Shown one piece after another: positions 46,671 to 59,437 of a stretch of DNA of 64,000 nucleotides. A program made the translations under genes and the position numbers. Within the stretch, counting starts at the first letter, position 1. Each line of letters begins with the position of its first letter. The notes below the pieces were generated by a model. The model ran no database searches, was not told where the DNA came from, and saw nothing but the letters and a program-made list of their open reading frames with translations. This stretch comes from Uloborus plumipes. Its lineage: Eukaryota > Arthropoda > Arachnida > Araneae > Uloboridae. The DNA lies in contig JAXGGA010003957.1 of the NCBI GenBank assembly GCA_038373865.1, positions 30,779 through 94,778 on the forward strand, written 5' to 3'.

Positions 46671-46706
46671 TGGGGGGGGGGGGGGGGATCTTTTTTTTTT
46701 TTTTTC
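46671..46706. repeat. Poly(G) then poly(T) tract
   Basis: About 17 G shortly followed by about 18 T. Low-complexity and prone to assembly error. Confidence 0.9.
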
Positions 46707-47457
46707 CATTGTGTCTTATGAAACAAATCTTGTAATGTCATATTTTATTTTAAAGTCGCTAATTTAAAATAATAGTGTATTGAACATTTGCTTATTAATG
46801 GTTTTATGTTCAGCTCAATTTTTATCATATTATACTGGTACCAATAAATGGTTTTATTCTTAACTTACCTGTTAAAATCATCAAATACAGACTTAACCGA
46901 GGGCAGATCTAGCTGCTGGTTCAGGAGGGGGTCATTTTCAGAAAGTGAAGAGTTAAAATGCAATTTTCGTACCAAAATGGAGAGTATTCGACAATTTTTT
47001 CGAAATATAAGTCCCAAAAATGTAGTAATTAGGCTATATTTGGTCGTGTTGGGAGAGATCATGACCTCCCACAACCCCCTCTAAGCATGTGTGCCTGGAC
47101 TTGACAGGCAAACTCTAAACTTGTCTGGTTTAGAGTTTGTTTTTAAATAGGAGGGGGAGTCTGGGATTGTTTGTCCACTTTTCTCCTTTTCAATTTTTAT
47201 TTCATCAAAAAATTAATGAGCAGTTTGATTTTTTACTATGAGTTTTATTAAATATTTCTCATCATACCTTTCTTATATTATTTTTACCAAAACTTTGAAG
47301 CGAACAAACGCTCATCGATCTTATAAAATTAACATCTGTTACAATTTCGATAATAAATATTGCCCATAATCTATGTTGCTTTGTGTTTAGAAGAAAGAAA
47401 CAAAGTTGAAAGATCAATTTAGTGTTGTAGTTTGGGTAAATACGCAGTGGGTAGGTA

Positions 47458-48083
47458 CTGGGCTGGATTTATGTACAAGCCGAACAAGCTGCAGCTTAGG
47501 GCCCCACTTTGTTGGAGGCCCCAGCTTCCCAAAAGTTTATTATTTGCTACTAAAAAATGAAAAGAAAAAGAACAAAATTTTTCTTCAGTGTTTCTTGAAA
47601 ATGAAATAATGTAGTTATGAATCTTTAAAATTTCTAACAAATGCAAGAGAAGGGGGGATGCCAATTGCAGTCCTTGCTACATGTGCATCAAAAAAGTAAA
47701 ATCATGGTTCTCACGTTTCTGCAATACACATGAATTAAGATTGCAGTTATAAATTTGTAGGTTCAGGGGCCAGGTATCAAGTGTATGAGCTGTGAATTGT
47801 TGTACCAATTAGCAATCAAACTGCCGAATTTTACATACGTTTTTCGAAAATTTCACGCGGGAGAAACCCCTGAACTCCCTAAATTTAGGATACTCTATTC
47901 CCAACTTACTAGGTGATTAAAAAAATAGCGGAAAATGCGGAGACATAGAGCCAAAAAAAACACATATCGTGTGTGTATGGGGGGGGGGGGGTATAATAAA
48001 GCAAAAAAATTAAAAAAGCTTTCTTTAAAGGAGCCCCATACCAGAAATAGCTTTGGGCCCCGCTTAGTCTGAAACCGTCCCTG
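47458..48083. mobile_element. Probable hAT element, diverged TSD
   Basis: Left CTGGGCTGGATTT (probably from CAGGGCTGG...) and right ACCGTCCCTG. Flanks GGTAGGTA and TGTAGATA match at 6 of 8. Its interior is homologous, inverted, to 26930-27329. Confidence 0.5.
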
Positions 48084-48668
48084 TGTAGATAAACATTTTT
48101 AGATATTTATCCAGGTATCCAATGCCTGGTTATTAAGGTGGGACGAAAAATAAAAAGTTTTTCAGACCAACTTCTAATAGCTGCCAAAAGTTGTCTTTGG
48201 TGATAGTTAGCTTTTGTGCAAAATTTTAAAGAAGAATCGGTTAATATCTTCAGGGGGCGCTGCGATCGCAAAGTTTTATCATAGCTTTTATCGGGATTTT
48301 ATGGTTAAAGTATGAAAAACAATGCTGTTAGCTAATCTCATTGCATTTTTTTACTCATAAGATATATTCATGCATTCAAAGCATATGAAATAACTCACAA
48401 AAAATTATTTTATATGATATATTTATATTTCAAGCATTTAAAAAGAATCAATAACGTGAAAAAAAGTGATTTTTTTTAAATATAAATATATCATATTAAA
48501 TAGTGTTTCTGAGTCATTTCATATGCTTTTAATGCGTGAAAACATCTTTTGAGTAAAAAAAACACAAAAAAACTAGCTAAAGGCATTCTTTTTGATATTT
48601 TAACCATAAAATCCATAACAAAGCTATGGTAAAACTTTGCGATCGCAGCGCCCCCTGAAGATATTAAC

Positions 48669-51600
48669 TAGGGATGGACCGGATATCCGGTAACTATCCG
48701 GTATCCGGCTGATATTTTAGGTATCCGGTACTTCCGGATATCCGATCCGGCTGACCGCCCCGGATACGGATATCCGGAAGATTTTTGCAGGATATCCGGC
48801 TAAGTATCCGGTATTGATGTGGGGAATATCCGGAATTGATGTGAGGGTTATCCGGTATGATGTGAGGACCTAATTAAATATTTTCTTTTTTATAAAAATC
48901 TTAGTTAAAAATTTCATTGTTTGATAAACCTTTTAGATGATGTAATTACTTTTCATCTTTCCTTTTTACCAATTTTTGCTTCTAAAACAAAAATTGTGTT
49001 ATTCCTCCGACTGTGTACCGGACATGGAAGCATTCTGCATATTTGATTTTTCACAATTGCCAGATAAAATATGATTGTCTTCAGCTTTTCAAAAATATTT
49101 TAGTTAAAATATTTAGAAAGAAAAGGCTACAAACCTTCAAGGATTAATGTGCGACAAAAGTTTGAAAAAAACTTACGATCATATCGTTAGTTCATAAAAA
49201 TTAATCGCAGTAGCTTTTAATATAAATTCTCAAATTATTTTATTTATTGAATTCCTTTACTTTTAGTTTTTGTGCTTCTAACAAAAATTGCAATCTATTA
49301 ACACCCAATGATGTTGTAATTAGATATTTTTTACTTTGCCACTATTATTGCTTTATTATAATTGAAAATAACATACACTAAATAACCTATCTAACGTTGA
49401 CGAAAGTTTTCTTTTAGATAATGAAAACATCTGTCCCCATGAATCGTCGCAACTTAAAACCATGCTTTTTTTTTTTGAGAGTTTAAATGTGTGTAAAGAA
49501 ATTTTGAATTTTGCACTTTGTTTCGTTCTTTCTTTTTGTAATACCTTCCTTTCAGAAAAGATATTTCTCTGCTATTAGAATCTTTTCACGTCTGTCACGC
49601 CGCTCCGTAACTCCTCGAGAACATGTTGAACATGACCCTCAATAACATTCAATCGAGTTTCGATAACTCAAAGCTTTATAAACTCAAATATACCTTCATT
49701 TCAAAGGTTTCCTTTGGTCCCAAATTCTTGAAAAGACGGTAGGAACTGCTTGTAACTCGAACTATCAATAACTCTAAGCTTTTAGCCGGTCCCTTTGGAC
49801 TATGAGCTATTGAGACTTGACTGTATTTAAGATGCTAATTTGCATCATTAGAAAGTGTATTTTGTCTTTTAGAATTTAAGTAAAACTTTAAGTTAATTAT
49901 TTAGATATAAGTTTATTAATTTATTTTTTAAAGTGAACATGTTTAGAATAATTTTAAATAACAATGATAATATATCGGTCATTTCAGCGAAAATGGTACA
50001 AATCAGTACTGATACTTCAGAATTTTGGGAATTAATTTTTATGTTTACCACCAATTAATTATATTTTTTTAATTTGTTCTCCATCTAATTGTGTGTAACC
50101 AAGTATTACTTATTTAGGCATAAGCCATTTATAAAGGACCCCCCCCCCCCAAAAAAAAAAAAAATTCTTTGGCAAAAGAAGGAAAAAATGATCTGCCCCA
50201 GCCTCGAATTGCTAGGACTTAAAATGCAATTTAAGATTAAGCTGAAATGCAACAACAAAATCATTTGCAATGCACAGCACAAAAAATGCTTCTGACACCC
50301 TTTCTGCTGATTTTTATGTATGTAAACAAAAAAATCTTGGAAAAACACCTATTTATCTTTGTTCCTAGATTTTTTTTATGTTTCAAACTGTCCACTCTGT
50401 TACAAGCCTTTCAGAAATAAAATAAGCAATCGCATTCAATGTGATATTTTTTTTAATAAGTACAAGTAATGTATCTGCTTTGATTACTTTGATACATTGA
50501 ATTATATAATCAGTAACTAAGATAAGCCTAAAATTCTTTGCTGATGATAGTTAATTTGCACTGTGGGATGTCCACTCTGTTACAGTCGCATTAATAGTGC
50601 AAAAAATATTTTTTCTTGAAATTGCAGACAGAATTAGTTTTAGGATGCTTAGTTCATTTTATACTTGTTCTGTAATTAACTTTTCTTTACGATTAGAAAT
50701 ATATTTTTCAAACCTCATTTGTCTCCTCTGTTACACAAAGTGGTCGAACTGTTCAAAACCCTTAATGAATGACTCATATATACAAGCCATTTACACTTTA
50801 TTATGCACAAATAAACAGAGAATAATTTTTAAAACAATGATTAGTTGGCGAAAATTACTTCGTTTGATAAACTTAACTCGACAATTTCAGACATGATTTG
50901 TACCATTTTGGCTAGAATAACCCATAAATATAACATTTGCATCTCGGAATGTATCTTTATTTTTTCAAAATAAAGTTGAATTTCGAGGGGATCGTTTAAG
51001 AATTAGTTTATTAATTTGTTTTTAAAAAAGTGAATGTTTCGCATGACCCTTAATGTATTTAAAATGATAATTTGCCACTTTTAAGAATGTGTATCTTAAT
51101 TTTTTGGAACTAAAGTAAAATTTCAAGTTGATTATTTAAGTAAAGTTTACTCATTTGTTTTTTAAAAAGTGAACAACTTTAGCATACCTCTTAAAAGTAT
51201 ATTTAAACTGCTGATTTGAATCTTCAGAAAACATGTTCCTTTGTTTTTTGGAGTTATATAAAATTTTTAACTGATTATTTGAGTATAACTTTATTATTAT
51301 TATTATTATTTAACACACTGGTCCTGTTTTAATATTTTCTTCTTTAACTTGTATGTTAGAAAAATTACATGCATATTATTCTTTAAAAAAAAGAATTTCA
51401 AAGCAAAATTTTGCTTTATATTATTGCAAAATTAGAAATAAGAAAATGTGTTACTTTGTAATGAAGTTTAAATTCATAAAATTCTAATAAAATATGTATC
51501 AATTTGAAAAAAAAAAAAAAAAGTTTATCTGAGCTTAGTTTTTTTTTCCTTTTTTCTTTCTTTGTTTCTTTCTTTTTTTTTAAATATTGGTGAAATATTT

Positions 51601-52053
51601 AATAACTGTATCATTTACGTAGAAACCTATTGAAATGATATTGAAACAGAAAAGCTTTAAAATTTAAACTAAGAATAATTAAAAGTTTAAACTTTGAGTA
51701 TATACAGAAATATTTAATTCAATCTTTTAAAGTTTCGTCTATTTTGATAAAAATACATAATTTAGAAAGAAATCACAATATGCTAGTGTTTCATTTCATA
51801 TGTAGCGCTACTCCTGTACAAATAAAATAGAGGCTTTAAAAATTAGTTTAAATGTATTTAACATGTTCTTAAAGAAATTATGCGAGAAACAACTTTGATT
51901 TATTGTTTTGAAGCTGCATTACATAAAAATAAGCGAACATGCAATGTAATTGTAATGCCGGATATCCGCCGGATATCCGGTATCCGGCGTGTGATAAGCC
52001 ACCGGATATCCGATATCCGGTATCCGGCAAAATCACTATCCGGTCCATCCCTA
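48669..52053. mobile_element. hAT element, TSD ATATTAAC, nested in the palindrome
   Basis: Ends TAGGGATGGACCGGATA and TATCCGGTCCATCCCTA; perfect 8-bp duplication ATATTAAC (48661-48668, 52054-52061). 3385 bp. Subterminal GGATATCCGG motifs are repeated many times at both ends. The interior has a degenerate ~130-bp tandem repeat (about 49830-49960 and 50940-51300) interrupted by another TIR element. No intact transposase. Confidence 0.92.
49977..50922. mobile_element. TIR element with repeated GTCCACTCTGTTAC motif
   Basis: Left GGTCATTTCAGCGAAAATGG and right (inverted) CCATTTTGGCTAGAATAACC, extended on the inside by TACAAATCA. About 946 bp. It contains GTCCACTCTGTTAC at 50390 and 50570 and a variant at 50721. 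No target duplication is clear. The ends resemble those of 60087-60708. Confidence 0.6.
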
Positions 52054-52288
52054 ATATTAACCGATTTTTCTCAAATTTTGCACAAAAGCTAATTATCACC
52101 AAAGACAACTTTTGGCAACTATTAGAAGTTGATCTGAAAAACTTTTTATTTTTCGCCCCACCCTACTGGTTATCCCAAAAATTGGTATTTTGTAAAAAGT
52201 AAACTGGTGATAAAATTTTATCTAGAAAAAATCTTATTTGGTAAAATGTTAAATTAATGATTCCAAGACCCTTATCTGCTATATGATG

Positions 52289-53160
52289 CAGGGTGGCGAC
52301 AGAATCGTGAAACCAGGGAAATCATGGAAAAGTCATGGAATTTCATTGGACCAGGGAAGTTCGGAAAAATAAACAATGATTCAGAAAAAATTGATTTAAT
52401 AAAAAAACATTTTTTTCTTTGCAAAATTAAGTACCCGAATTTTCCCGTGCGTTATCGCTGATTAGCTGTTGAAAAGTTTATAAAGGCGCGAGAATTGCGC
52501 GTGGCCACCGTATTACCTGCGCTTGTACAGTTTTTTATTTTACTTAGCTTAAATTTTCCATTCGCTTTGTTCTGTTTTGTAATATAAAACAACTGTACGG
52601 GCAAACATAACCTTTATAATTTTTAAGAGCGATTTTAATAATTTCTGTAATTCTTGTGCTAAGGTAAATGGTTACTAGAAGTAAAATATTCCTTTTAATT
52701 TCCAATAATATTTCCTTGTAGATATTTAATGTTCTATTCCCAACGGTTCTTACGCTTTTTAAAAAAACCTTGAAAATTTTTGGGAAAAAAAGGGTGATAA
52801 ACATCAATTTGTCTTTTACATGATTTATCTTTTAAAAGGTAAAAAAAAAAAATATTTTAAATAGGTTTCTTCTGTCGTTTTTCGCGACGTTCCTCCCACA
52901 TGTTGTTTGCTGATTTTTAACATTAAAAAAAAAAAAAAAATTCAAAAGCCCCTTAAAAAGAAAGTCAAATGTTCTTGACATAACTGACTTATTTAAACTA
53001 AATTTTCGCTATTAATAACTCATTTGATAAAAATCTTACCTTTGAAACCTTGCCAACATTAAGCTTTTGGTGTTCCTAAAATTGCATGCAACGCTTGAAA
53101 TCTCAATCTTTCTGCATTAGATTTTTTTTTTTTTTCAATTCAAAAGCTGAATACTATTTT
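52289..53160. mobile_element. hAT left terminus without a partner
   Basis: CAGGGTGGCGACAGAATCG followed by repeated GGGAAATCATGGAAAAGTC-type phrases is a hAT-type left end. No matching right end was found; the listed end is only where the next structure begins. Confidence 0.4.
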
Positions 53161-53426
53161 AGGGTGAATATCAGGAAAAGTGCCAATTTGACCAGGGAAA
53201 TTTTCGATTTTTAAACATAATTAAAAAATAAAATTAATAGGGTATTTCAACTACACATTAGTAACAGATTTTTTTAAAAATTAGGGGCATGGTCAAGGGG
53301 AACATTTATCCCCCTTTTAGGGGGGTTGTCTGTGAGTGTTACCAATCTGATAAGAATGTTACCAATCCGATAAAAATGTTCGATTTTTTCACTTTACATA
53401 TATGACCTGTTTAATTTATATGAGTA

Positions 53427-55419
53427 CAGGGTGGCCACAGACCTGGAAAACAGGGAAAACCTGGAATTATCAGGAATTTTGAAAATTCTGGAAAAATCAG
53501 GGAATAATCAGGGATTTTGGGAACAAATCAGGGAAAATTAAATCAGAACTTCAGTCCGTAATTTTTCAACACTAAAGTATTAAAAATGATTACATCTTTG
53601 ATAATCTAAAGCAATCTCAGACACTTACTAGAAAAATTTCCAAAACCGTCGTGACTTGTTCGTAAACAAAGACATAAAAAGGCAATTGCAGATTTTTTTT
53701 TTTTTTTTTTTTTTAATATGGCGAGTTAAAGGAGAGGGAGGTTTGGGATTTCTTCCTTGGAATATTTCGAAAATGCTAAAGCCTAAAAAATCAGGCTGTT
53801 TTTAGTGATGTAAAACTAGTGGGGGACAGGAGTGGCTTTTTTTCAGTAAAATTACAAAACTGCAGTTTTAAAAATGCAAAATTTAAGCAATCTTTGGTGA
53901 ACTTAGGAGAAGGGTTTCAACTATTGTAATCCAAATTAAAAAAAAATAACTCTGAAGCATTAAACGCTAAATTTTTGGCTACCCATGAAAAACTTAAAAA
54001 GAGGGGATTCGGAGACTTTCTGCCAAGAAATGTTTGAAACCAAAAATGGGGTGAGAGGGGCAACTATAGGCCATCTTTCATGAGCGTAAGGTTCTGGGGT
54101 TGTACTGAAAATTTTTGAAGCTGGATTTGCTCGAACTTCCCATTGAGCTATCTTTTAGTGACTTAAAAGAGAGGGTATTCATTTGATACCTCCTGAATTT
54201 ATTTTCAAGTTGCAGCCGTAAAATTTTAATGTTGTCTTTGTAGCTATAAAGATGAGGTGGGAGATTTTCCTAGAAAAAGTTCCAAAACTAAAACGTTAAA
54301 AACACAAACTTAAACCATCTTCTGATGAATTTAAGGAAATGTTTTGGGGGCTCTCTCAAAAATGTTTTGAAACTGAATTATTAAGAACTCTAAGCTATCT
54401 TTATGTGGCTCAAGCAGGGGGAATTTCGGGGCTCTCACCCCAAAACTTTTCAAAATTGAAAGTTTAAAGCTTTTAGTTGTCTTTGGTGATGTAAATTTTG
54501 GAGAGAGGGGAGTCTGTTCAGAAAAATATCTGAACTGGAGGCTTTAAAATGCTGATTTGGGTCATCTTTAGCTATAGTAGAATATTTCACGCATTCTCCC
54601 CCCGAATAATGATTTAAAAGCCTAATTTTAATCTGCAATCTTTTGTAAAGTTAGGTGTTGGGGTAATGAACTATTGAAAAACTTCTAAAGCTCAAATATG
54701 TTAGAAACACTATTTTATGGTTTTCTTTCAGTGACTTAAGGGCTCTGACAAATATAATTTAATTTAAAATTGAAGGCTTAAATCTTTTAGAAATTGCTTG
54801 GTGAAGAAATAGCATGGCTTATACAAATTTGGCCACCTTTGGTGAACTTGGGGGAAAAGGTCTGGGCCTTTTCTCTTGAAACGTTTTCATAGCGGACATA
54901 TTAAAAACTTTTAAACCATCTCTAGGTATCTTAAAGCTTTGGAGATTTTGTGCAGTCTTGAAAGTTTAATTCTATCTTTTGTGAAGTTGGAAGGAAGAGT
55001 AACAGTGAAAGATGTTCCTCGAAAGTTTTCAAACTGATTTTAAAAAGTTTTTTGGCTCTCTTTGGAGATGTTGGAAGTTTAGGAAACTGATTTTAAATTT
55101 GAAAAACATACCTTTTGTTAATGACGTTTTTTAGTGTTATTAAATGAATCGAACCAACCATGTAATTTAATTTTTTGTTAACAAATTAGCAGTCTCAAAT
55201 GCATTTCTTGTTACTGTTGCTCATTTTAGAATGATTAATAATTAATGCCTTAAGTAATTTAACTAGCCAGAAATATCCAAGCATCAATTAAGAGGAGAAA
55301 TTGAGCTTCAAGAGGATGTAAAATGCACCGTACGAATAATCGGGGAAAATTTTAGTTGAACAGGGAGAAATCAGGGAAAAGTCGGGGGAAAAGATTTTGT
55401 TCTTCCTGTGGCCACCCTG
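53427..55419. mobile_element. hAT-like element with 5-bp duplication GAGTA
   Basis: Ends CAGGGTGGCCACAG and CTGTGGCCACCCTG, flanked by GAGTA (53422-53426, 55420-55424). Subterminal CAGGGAAAA and AATCAGGGA motifs occur at both ends. 1993 bp. The interior (about 53800-55090) is a degenerate tandem array with CTTTGGTGATGT and GGGG-TTTC-CC motifs. No coding frame. Confidence 0.8.
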
Positions 55420-55722
55420 GAGTAACATAATGTGATTTGTAGTAAATCCATGTAATAAGTGCATAAATTGTAATTTATATTGATGGCCATTAAATTATAT
55501 TTCACATCTCACGTTGAAAATTTCAATTTAATAAGATTTTTTTCGTCTGTAATTATTAATAAACTAGCTGAACCGGCGAACTCTGTTCCGCCTTAAAGGC
55601 AATAAATAAGAAAATTTTTGAATTTATTAAGTTTTTTATTATTAGAAAATACAAAAAAAATTAAGTACCTACATTAATCATTCATTATTGCTTCTGTATT
55701 TTAGTACATAGGTTGCTCTTCA

Positions 55723-56010
55723 CTAAAGTACCTTGTGATGCACAACATTTTTTGTTTTATTATCAGGTGCAAAAAGAAACAACGCAGATGGTCTTCCGAC
55801 CCGTAAACATGCCACATATAATTGACCATGGGAAAAACAGTGATGTTCTAGATTCAAACCACAAACTTTTAAGGATTGGCCTTGTGATTTGTTAAAGGTC
55901 ATGACAAATGCAAGACGGATCGGAAATTGAAGTCTTTTAAATTCAAACGGCATATCGGTTGGGATCATCTGGATCCTAGGAATGAGCAATCGTTTCTGAC
56001 AGCTTATCAC
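55723..56010 (-). pseudogene. Helitron Rep/helicase, C-terminal fragment
   Basis: About 90 codons of the PIF1-type helicase C-terminus: IPTDMPFEFKRLQFPIRLAF, MTFNKSQGQSLKVCGLNLE, CFSHGQLYVACLRVGRPSAL. NKSQGQ and the S/LRV arginine motif are the last helicase signatures of Helitron RepHel proteins. The Rep nuclease and the Walker motifs are absent, so this is not functional. It ends shortly before the Helitron 3' terminus, as expected. Confidence 0.88.
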
Positions 56011-56094
56011 ATATAAATTTCAAAGGAAGTAAAGCGTTTGTTTATAATTTATTTCACGAAAAATTCAAATAATACTCAACTCAACGCACTGCTA

Positions 56095-57091
56095 ACTTAC
56101 AACCTGTTTACTGCGTTCCGGAACCTGCCGGAACGTGTGCTTTATGTCGCTCAGCCATGGAGGTGTCAAAAAAGGCTTAGTCAATAAGAGAGTTTTTCTA
56201 TTTATGTAACTGACACACATAAATTATAGCCTATGTCCGTCTCCTGGCTCTAAGCTACCTACCCACCAATTTTTAGCCATATCGGTACAGCCGTTCTTGA
56301 GTTGTAAATAGTGTAACACGACTTTCTTTTATATATATAGAAGATAGAATCGTAGTGAGAAGAACAACCTCTTTAACTGCAGTGCAGGAGCCATCCCACC
56401 AAGCGCTTTCTACCTCTCAGCCTCAGAGGCGTAAAAACTCTGAAGTGACAATCATTTCTGACAGCTTATCACATATAAATTTAAAGGGAAGTAACGCGTT
56501 TGTTTGTAATTTACTTCACGAAAAAATCAAATAACACTCAACGCCCCGCTAACTTACAACCTGTTTACTGCGCACCGGAAGCTGCCAGAACGTGTGCGTT
56601 ATGTCGCTCAGCCATGGAGGTGTCAAAAAAGGCTTAGTCAATACGACAAATTTTCTATTTATGTAACTGACACACATGAATTATAGCCTATGTCCATCTC
56701 CTGGCTCTAAGCTACCTACCCACCAATTTTTAGTTATATCGGTACAGCCGTTCTTGAGTTATAAATAGTGTAACTAACACGGCTTTCTTTTATATATATA
56801 TAGATTTCACGAAAAAGTCAAATAATACTCAACGCACCACTAACTTACAACCTGTTTACTGTGTTCCGGAATCTGCCAGAACGTGCTTTATGTCGCTCAG
56901 CCATAGAGGTGTCAAAAAAGGCTTAGTCAATAAGACAGTTTTTCTATTTATATAACTGACACACATAAATTATAGCCTATGTCCGTCTCCTGGCTCTAAG
57001 CTACCTACCCACCAATTTTTAGTTATATCGGTACAGCCGTTCTTGAGTTATAAATAGTGTAACTAACACGACTTTCTTTTATATATATAGA
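56095..57091 (-). repeat. Tandem copies of the Helitron 5' region
   Basis: Three copies (roughly 56095-56343, 56550-56804, 56838-57091) share TCCTGGCTCTAAGCTACC, CCAATTTTTAG and GGTACAGCCGTTCTTGAGTT. Differences are mostly single bases. Copy 1 and copy 2 are separated by about 200 bp that partly repeats sequence from 55990-56095. Confidence 0.85.
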
Positions 57092-58036
57092 TTAAAGTAG
57101 AAATAACTCTTGAATGAAAACACTAAAATAAAAACAAAAACTTAAATCTTTATTGTTTTTTACGACTTTGTCATTTTTTCACAATTTCTTTGGATGTTAC
57201 TAATTTTACCACCTTATTTCCCAAACTTTTCTTGAATTTTCCCATTCCTTTATATAAAGTATTAGCTGAAAGTAGGAAAAATAAGAAGGAAACAGTTTCA
57301 TTACCTTTTATGTTAACATAAAAAAAAGTAATGATTTTTTAAGATATATAATTTTACACCGCCTGAACGCTTTTTTGCTTGATAAACAATTAAATTAGAC
57401 GCTAATTAAAGTTAGTTAAAAATATAAATAAATGTGACAGTTTTTTTTTTCAAAGAAAAATAGGTTAATAGTTTAAAAATCAAAATAAAATTCTTAAAAC
57501 AAGTTTAACAAGAAGTTCTGTCAAGAACTAAACGAGCCTACTTTCCCGTACATCGACATCGGCATTCTAGCATCTGATCATTATTCTCTTGATTATCTAA
57601 GACTAAAAATTATGTCAAACATACCTTTAAAAGCAAAATATACCTCTCTCATCAGATGAAATAGACACATAAAAAGTAAATAAATGAATAAATAAAGTTT
57701 TGTCGCACCTTTTAAAGAATGTAACTGTTACAGTTCTTCCGTAGAAAAATTCCTCAATTGTTTTCAAAAAAAATTAAAAGTACAAAGTACATCAAAACAC
57801 ATTTTATCAAAGAAAGAAAAAAAAAAGAAAAAAAAACTCGTCCGTTGATAAAATGTCTCGAATTTCACTTTTAATCCGTTGCCAGTTGTTAAATATAAAT
57901 TAAGAATAAAATGCCCTAGTGAATGAAACATTTTTGTTACAAAAAAAATCGTCTGCCAAAAATAATAATAATAATAAATTCAATAAAACAAATGAATAAA
58001 TAAACAAAAAATCGTCTGCACAGTCAGTCATTTTTT
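57092..58036. other. No gene recognised
   Basis: AT-rich, with A homopolymers and an (AAT)n stretch near 57961. Confidence 0.4.
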
Positions 58037-58370
58037 TCGGACTGTTTACTCAAAAGTTATTAGGGGTGACAGCTTGCTTGAGCGATTCAATGTTGAATAA
58101 AAAATTGTTCAAATCGGAAATGTAAATACGGGAATGAAGTATCCTTGAAAAGTTCTTTCCAACAAAAAAAAGTTTGTTCAAATCGGACTGTTCATTAAAA
58201 AGTTAGTATCGCGGGACCGGTTATTTGAACGGCTCAAAGTTGAACCAAAAATTGTTCAAATCAAAAAATCAAATATGGGAATGAGCTGTACTCGCCGAGA
58301 TCTTTCCAACAAAAAAAAGTTTGTCCAAATCGGAATGTTCATTCAAAAGTTATTAGGGGGGGACAGACAG
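58037..58370. repeat. Tandem ~150-bp repeat, two and a fraction copies
   Basis: TCGGACTGTTTACTCAAAAG and its variants start near 58038, 58184 and 58339. Shared phrases are AAAAATTGTTCAAATC and CTTTCCAACAAAAAAAAGTT. Confidence 0.75.
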
Positions 58371-58543
58371 ACCGTAAAAAACGAAATTAATTCAAGACCG
58401 TCAGGGTTTGCCGAGGGAGGAAGATTTGTGAAAAAATGTTAGTAAGTTTTCTATTTTAAAACAAAATTATATTTTTTGGGTCAGTAGTTACGAACGAAGG
58501 TCTGAATATTGATAAAAGAAAAAAGGGTGAAAATGGTAATAGT

Positions 58544-59437
58544 CAGGGCCGCCGCTACCAGCGATGGGGCCCGGTACCAATTTTAATGCTGGGTGCCCCA
58601 TGCACCCCCTCCAATGTCATATTTTTATGCCGTCGTTTCAGCGCATTTGCAATTGTAGAAAAAAATGGAGAAAACATTTTTTTTTTTGGAAAAACTTTTT
58701 TTTTTTTTTGCGAAAGTGCGCATCTGATTTTATTTTCACGTTATTTGTACCACCAGATGATTTAATTTTTTTTTTTTACACGAAACGACAAGTTTGAAAA
58801 CAGAAAAACACAATTTTTGATGCTTGGTCCGAAAACTTCAAAATTAATAGTTTGAAATTGCATTCACATGTAAAATTGCATTGTTTAGTTGCTTATAACT
58901 GAATTTTTAAATTTTAATGTAAATTTAAAAACTGTAATTTGAAGTTTTCATAAAAATATATTTTTAAATACAGTATCTGGATGCAGAAAAAGTTGGATAT
59001 CTTTTCATGTCTGAGATAAGTGAGGCAACGAATTTCCAGTAAGGTTAAATTGGATGGTCCAAGGGAACTGCTCTGCTTTCGATTAAGAAAAGCTCCCAGG
59101 GCTACTTGATTCTTGTTCTTAAATATCAAGAGACATTTGTCAATGACAGTTTAGACTTGGTTTTACGTTTGACGAGTTTCTGTAGCTTTTGGAAAGCTGT
59201 GCATTTTCCTTTGCACAAGCGTGTTTCATTCATTAGTGTTTGTACTAGCAATCGTTTCATATTGAGAATCGGCAATGGAAAGCGCGACTTTTTTTTTTTT
59301 TTTTGAAAAACAGCCTTTTATTTTTGAAATTATTGACACTTACTGGAAAAACATGTTCATAACCTTATGGGCCCCCAGAGCTCCGGGCCCCGGTACTAGA
59401 GGTCCAGTATCCCCCCCCCCCCTAAACGGCGGCCCTG
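58544..59437. mobile_element. hAT element, TSD 7 of 8
   Basis: Ends CAGGGCCGCCG and CGGCGGCCCTG; flanks GTAATAGT (58536-58543) and GTTATAGT (59438-59445) differ at one base. 894 bp. The ends are GC-rich (GGGGCCCGGTACC, CCGGGCCCCGGTAC); the middle is AT-rich with no intact frame. Confidence 0.8.

Larger units (their letters stand above)
48136..52163. mobile_element. Giant-palindrome MITE (TA target) split by a hAT element
   Basis: The ends GGTGGGACGAAAAATAAAAA and TTTTTATTTTTCGCCCCACC are mirror images. The inverted repeat continues for almost the whole element (for example CAGGGGGCGCTGCGATCGCA with TGCGATCGCAGCGCCCCCTG), meeting near 48,440. TA flanks both sides. Removing the hAT insertion (48669-52053 plus one TSD copy) leaves about 640 bp. 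Confidence 0.75.
55564..57091 (-). mobile_element. Helitron remnant with three tandem 5' ends
   Basis: Minus strand: the 3' end at 55564 is a hairpin (GGCGGAACAGAGTTCGCC) followed by GGTTCAGCTAG before T. A helicase C-terminus lies at 55723-56010. The 5' region is present in three tandem copies, each starting CTATATATATAAAAGAAAG (near 57091, 56804 and 56343) and continuing AACTCAAGAACGGCTGTACC. Confidence 0.8.

Noticed and set aside
46394..46741. 115-aa minus-strand open frame
   Set aside because: It runs through the SINE and a poly(G)/poly(T) tract; low-complexity, no domain.
51880..52202. Frames rich in SGYPALQ or DIRYPA
   Set aside because: They come from GGATATCCGG subterminal repeats of the hAT element, not from a protein gene.
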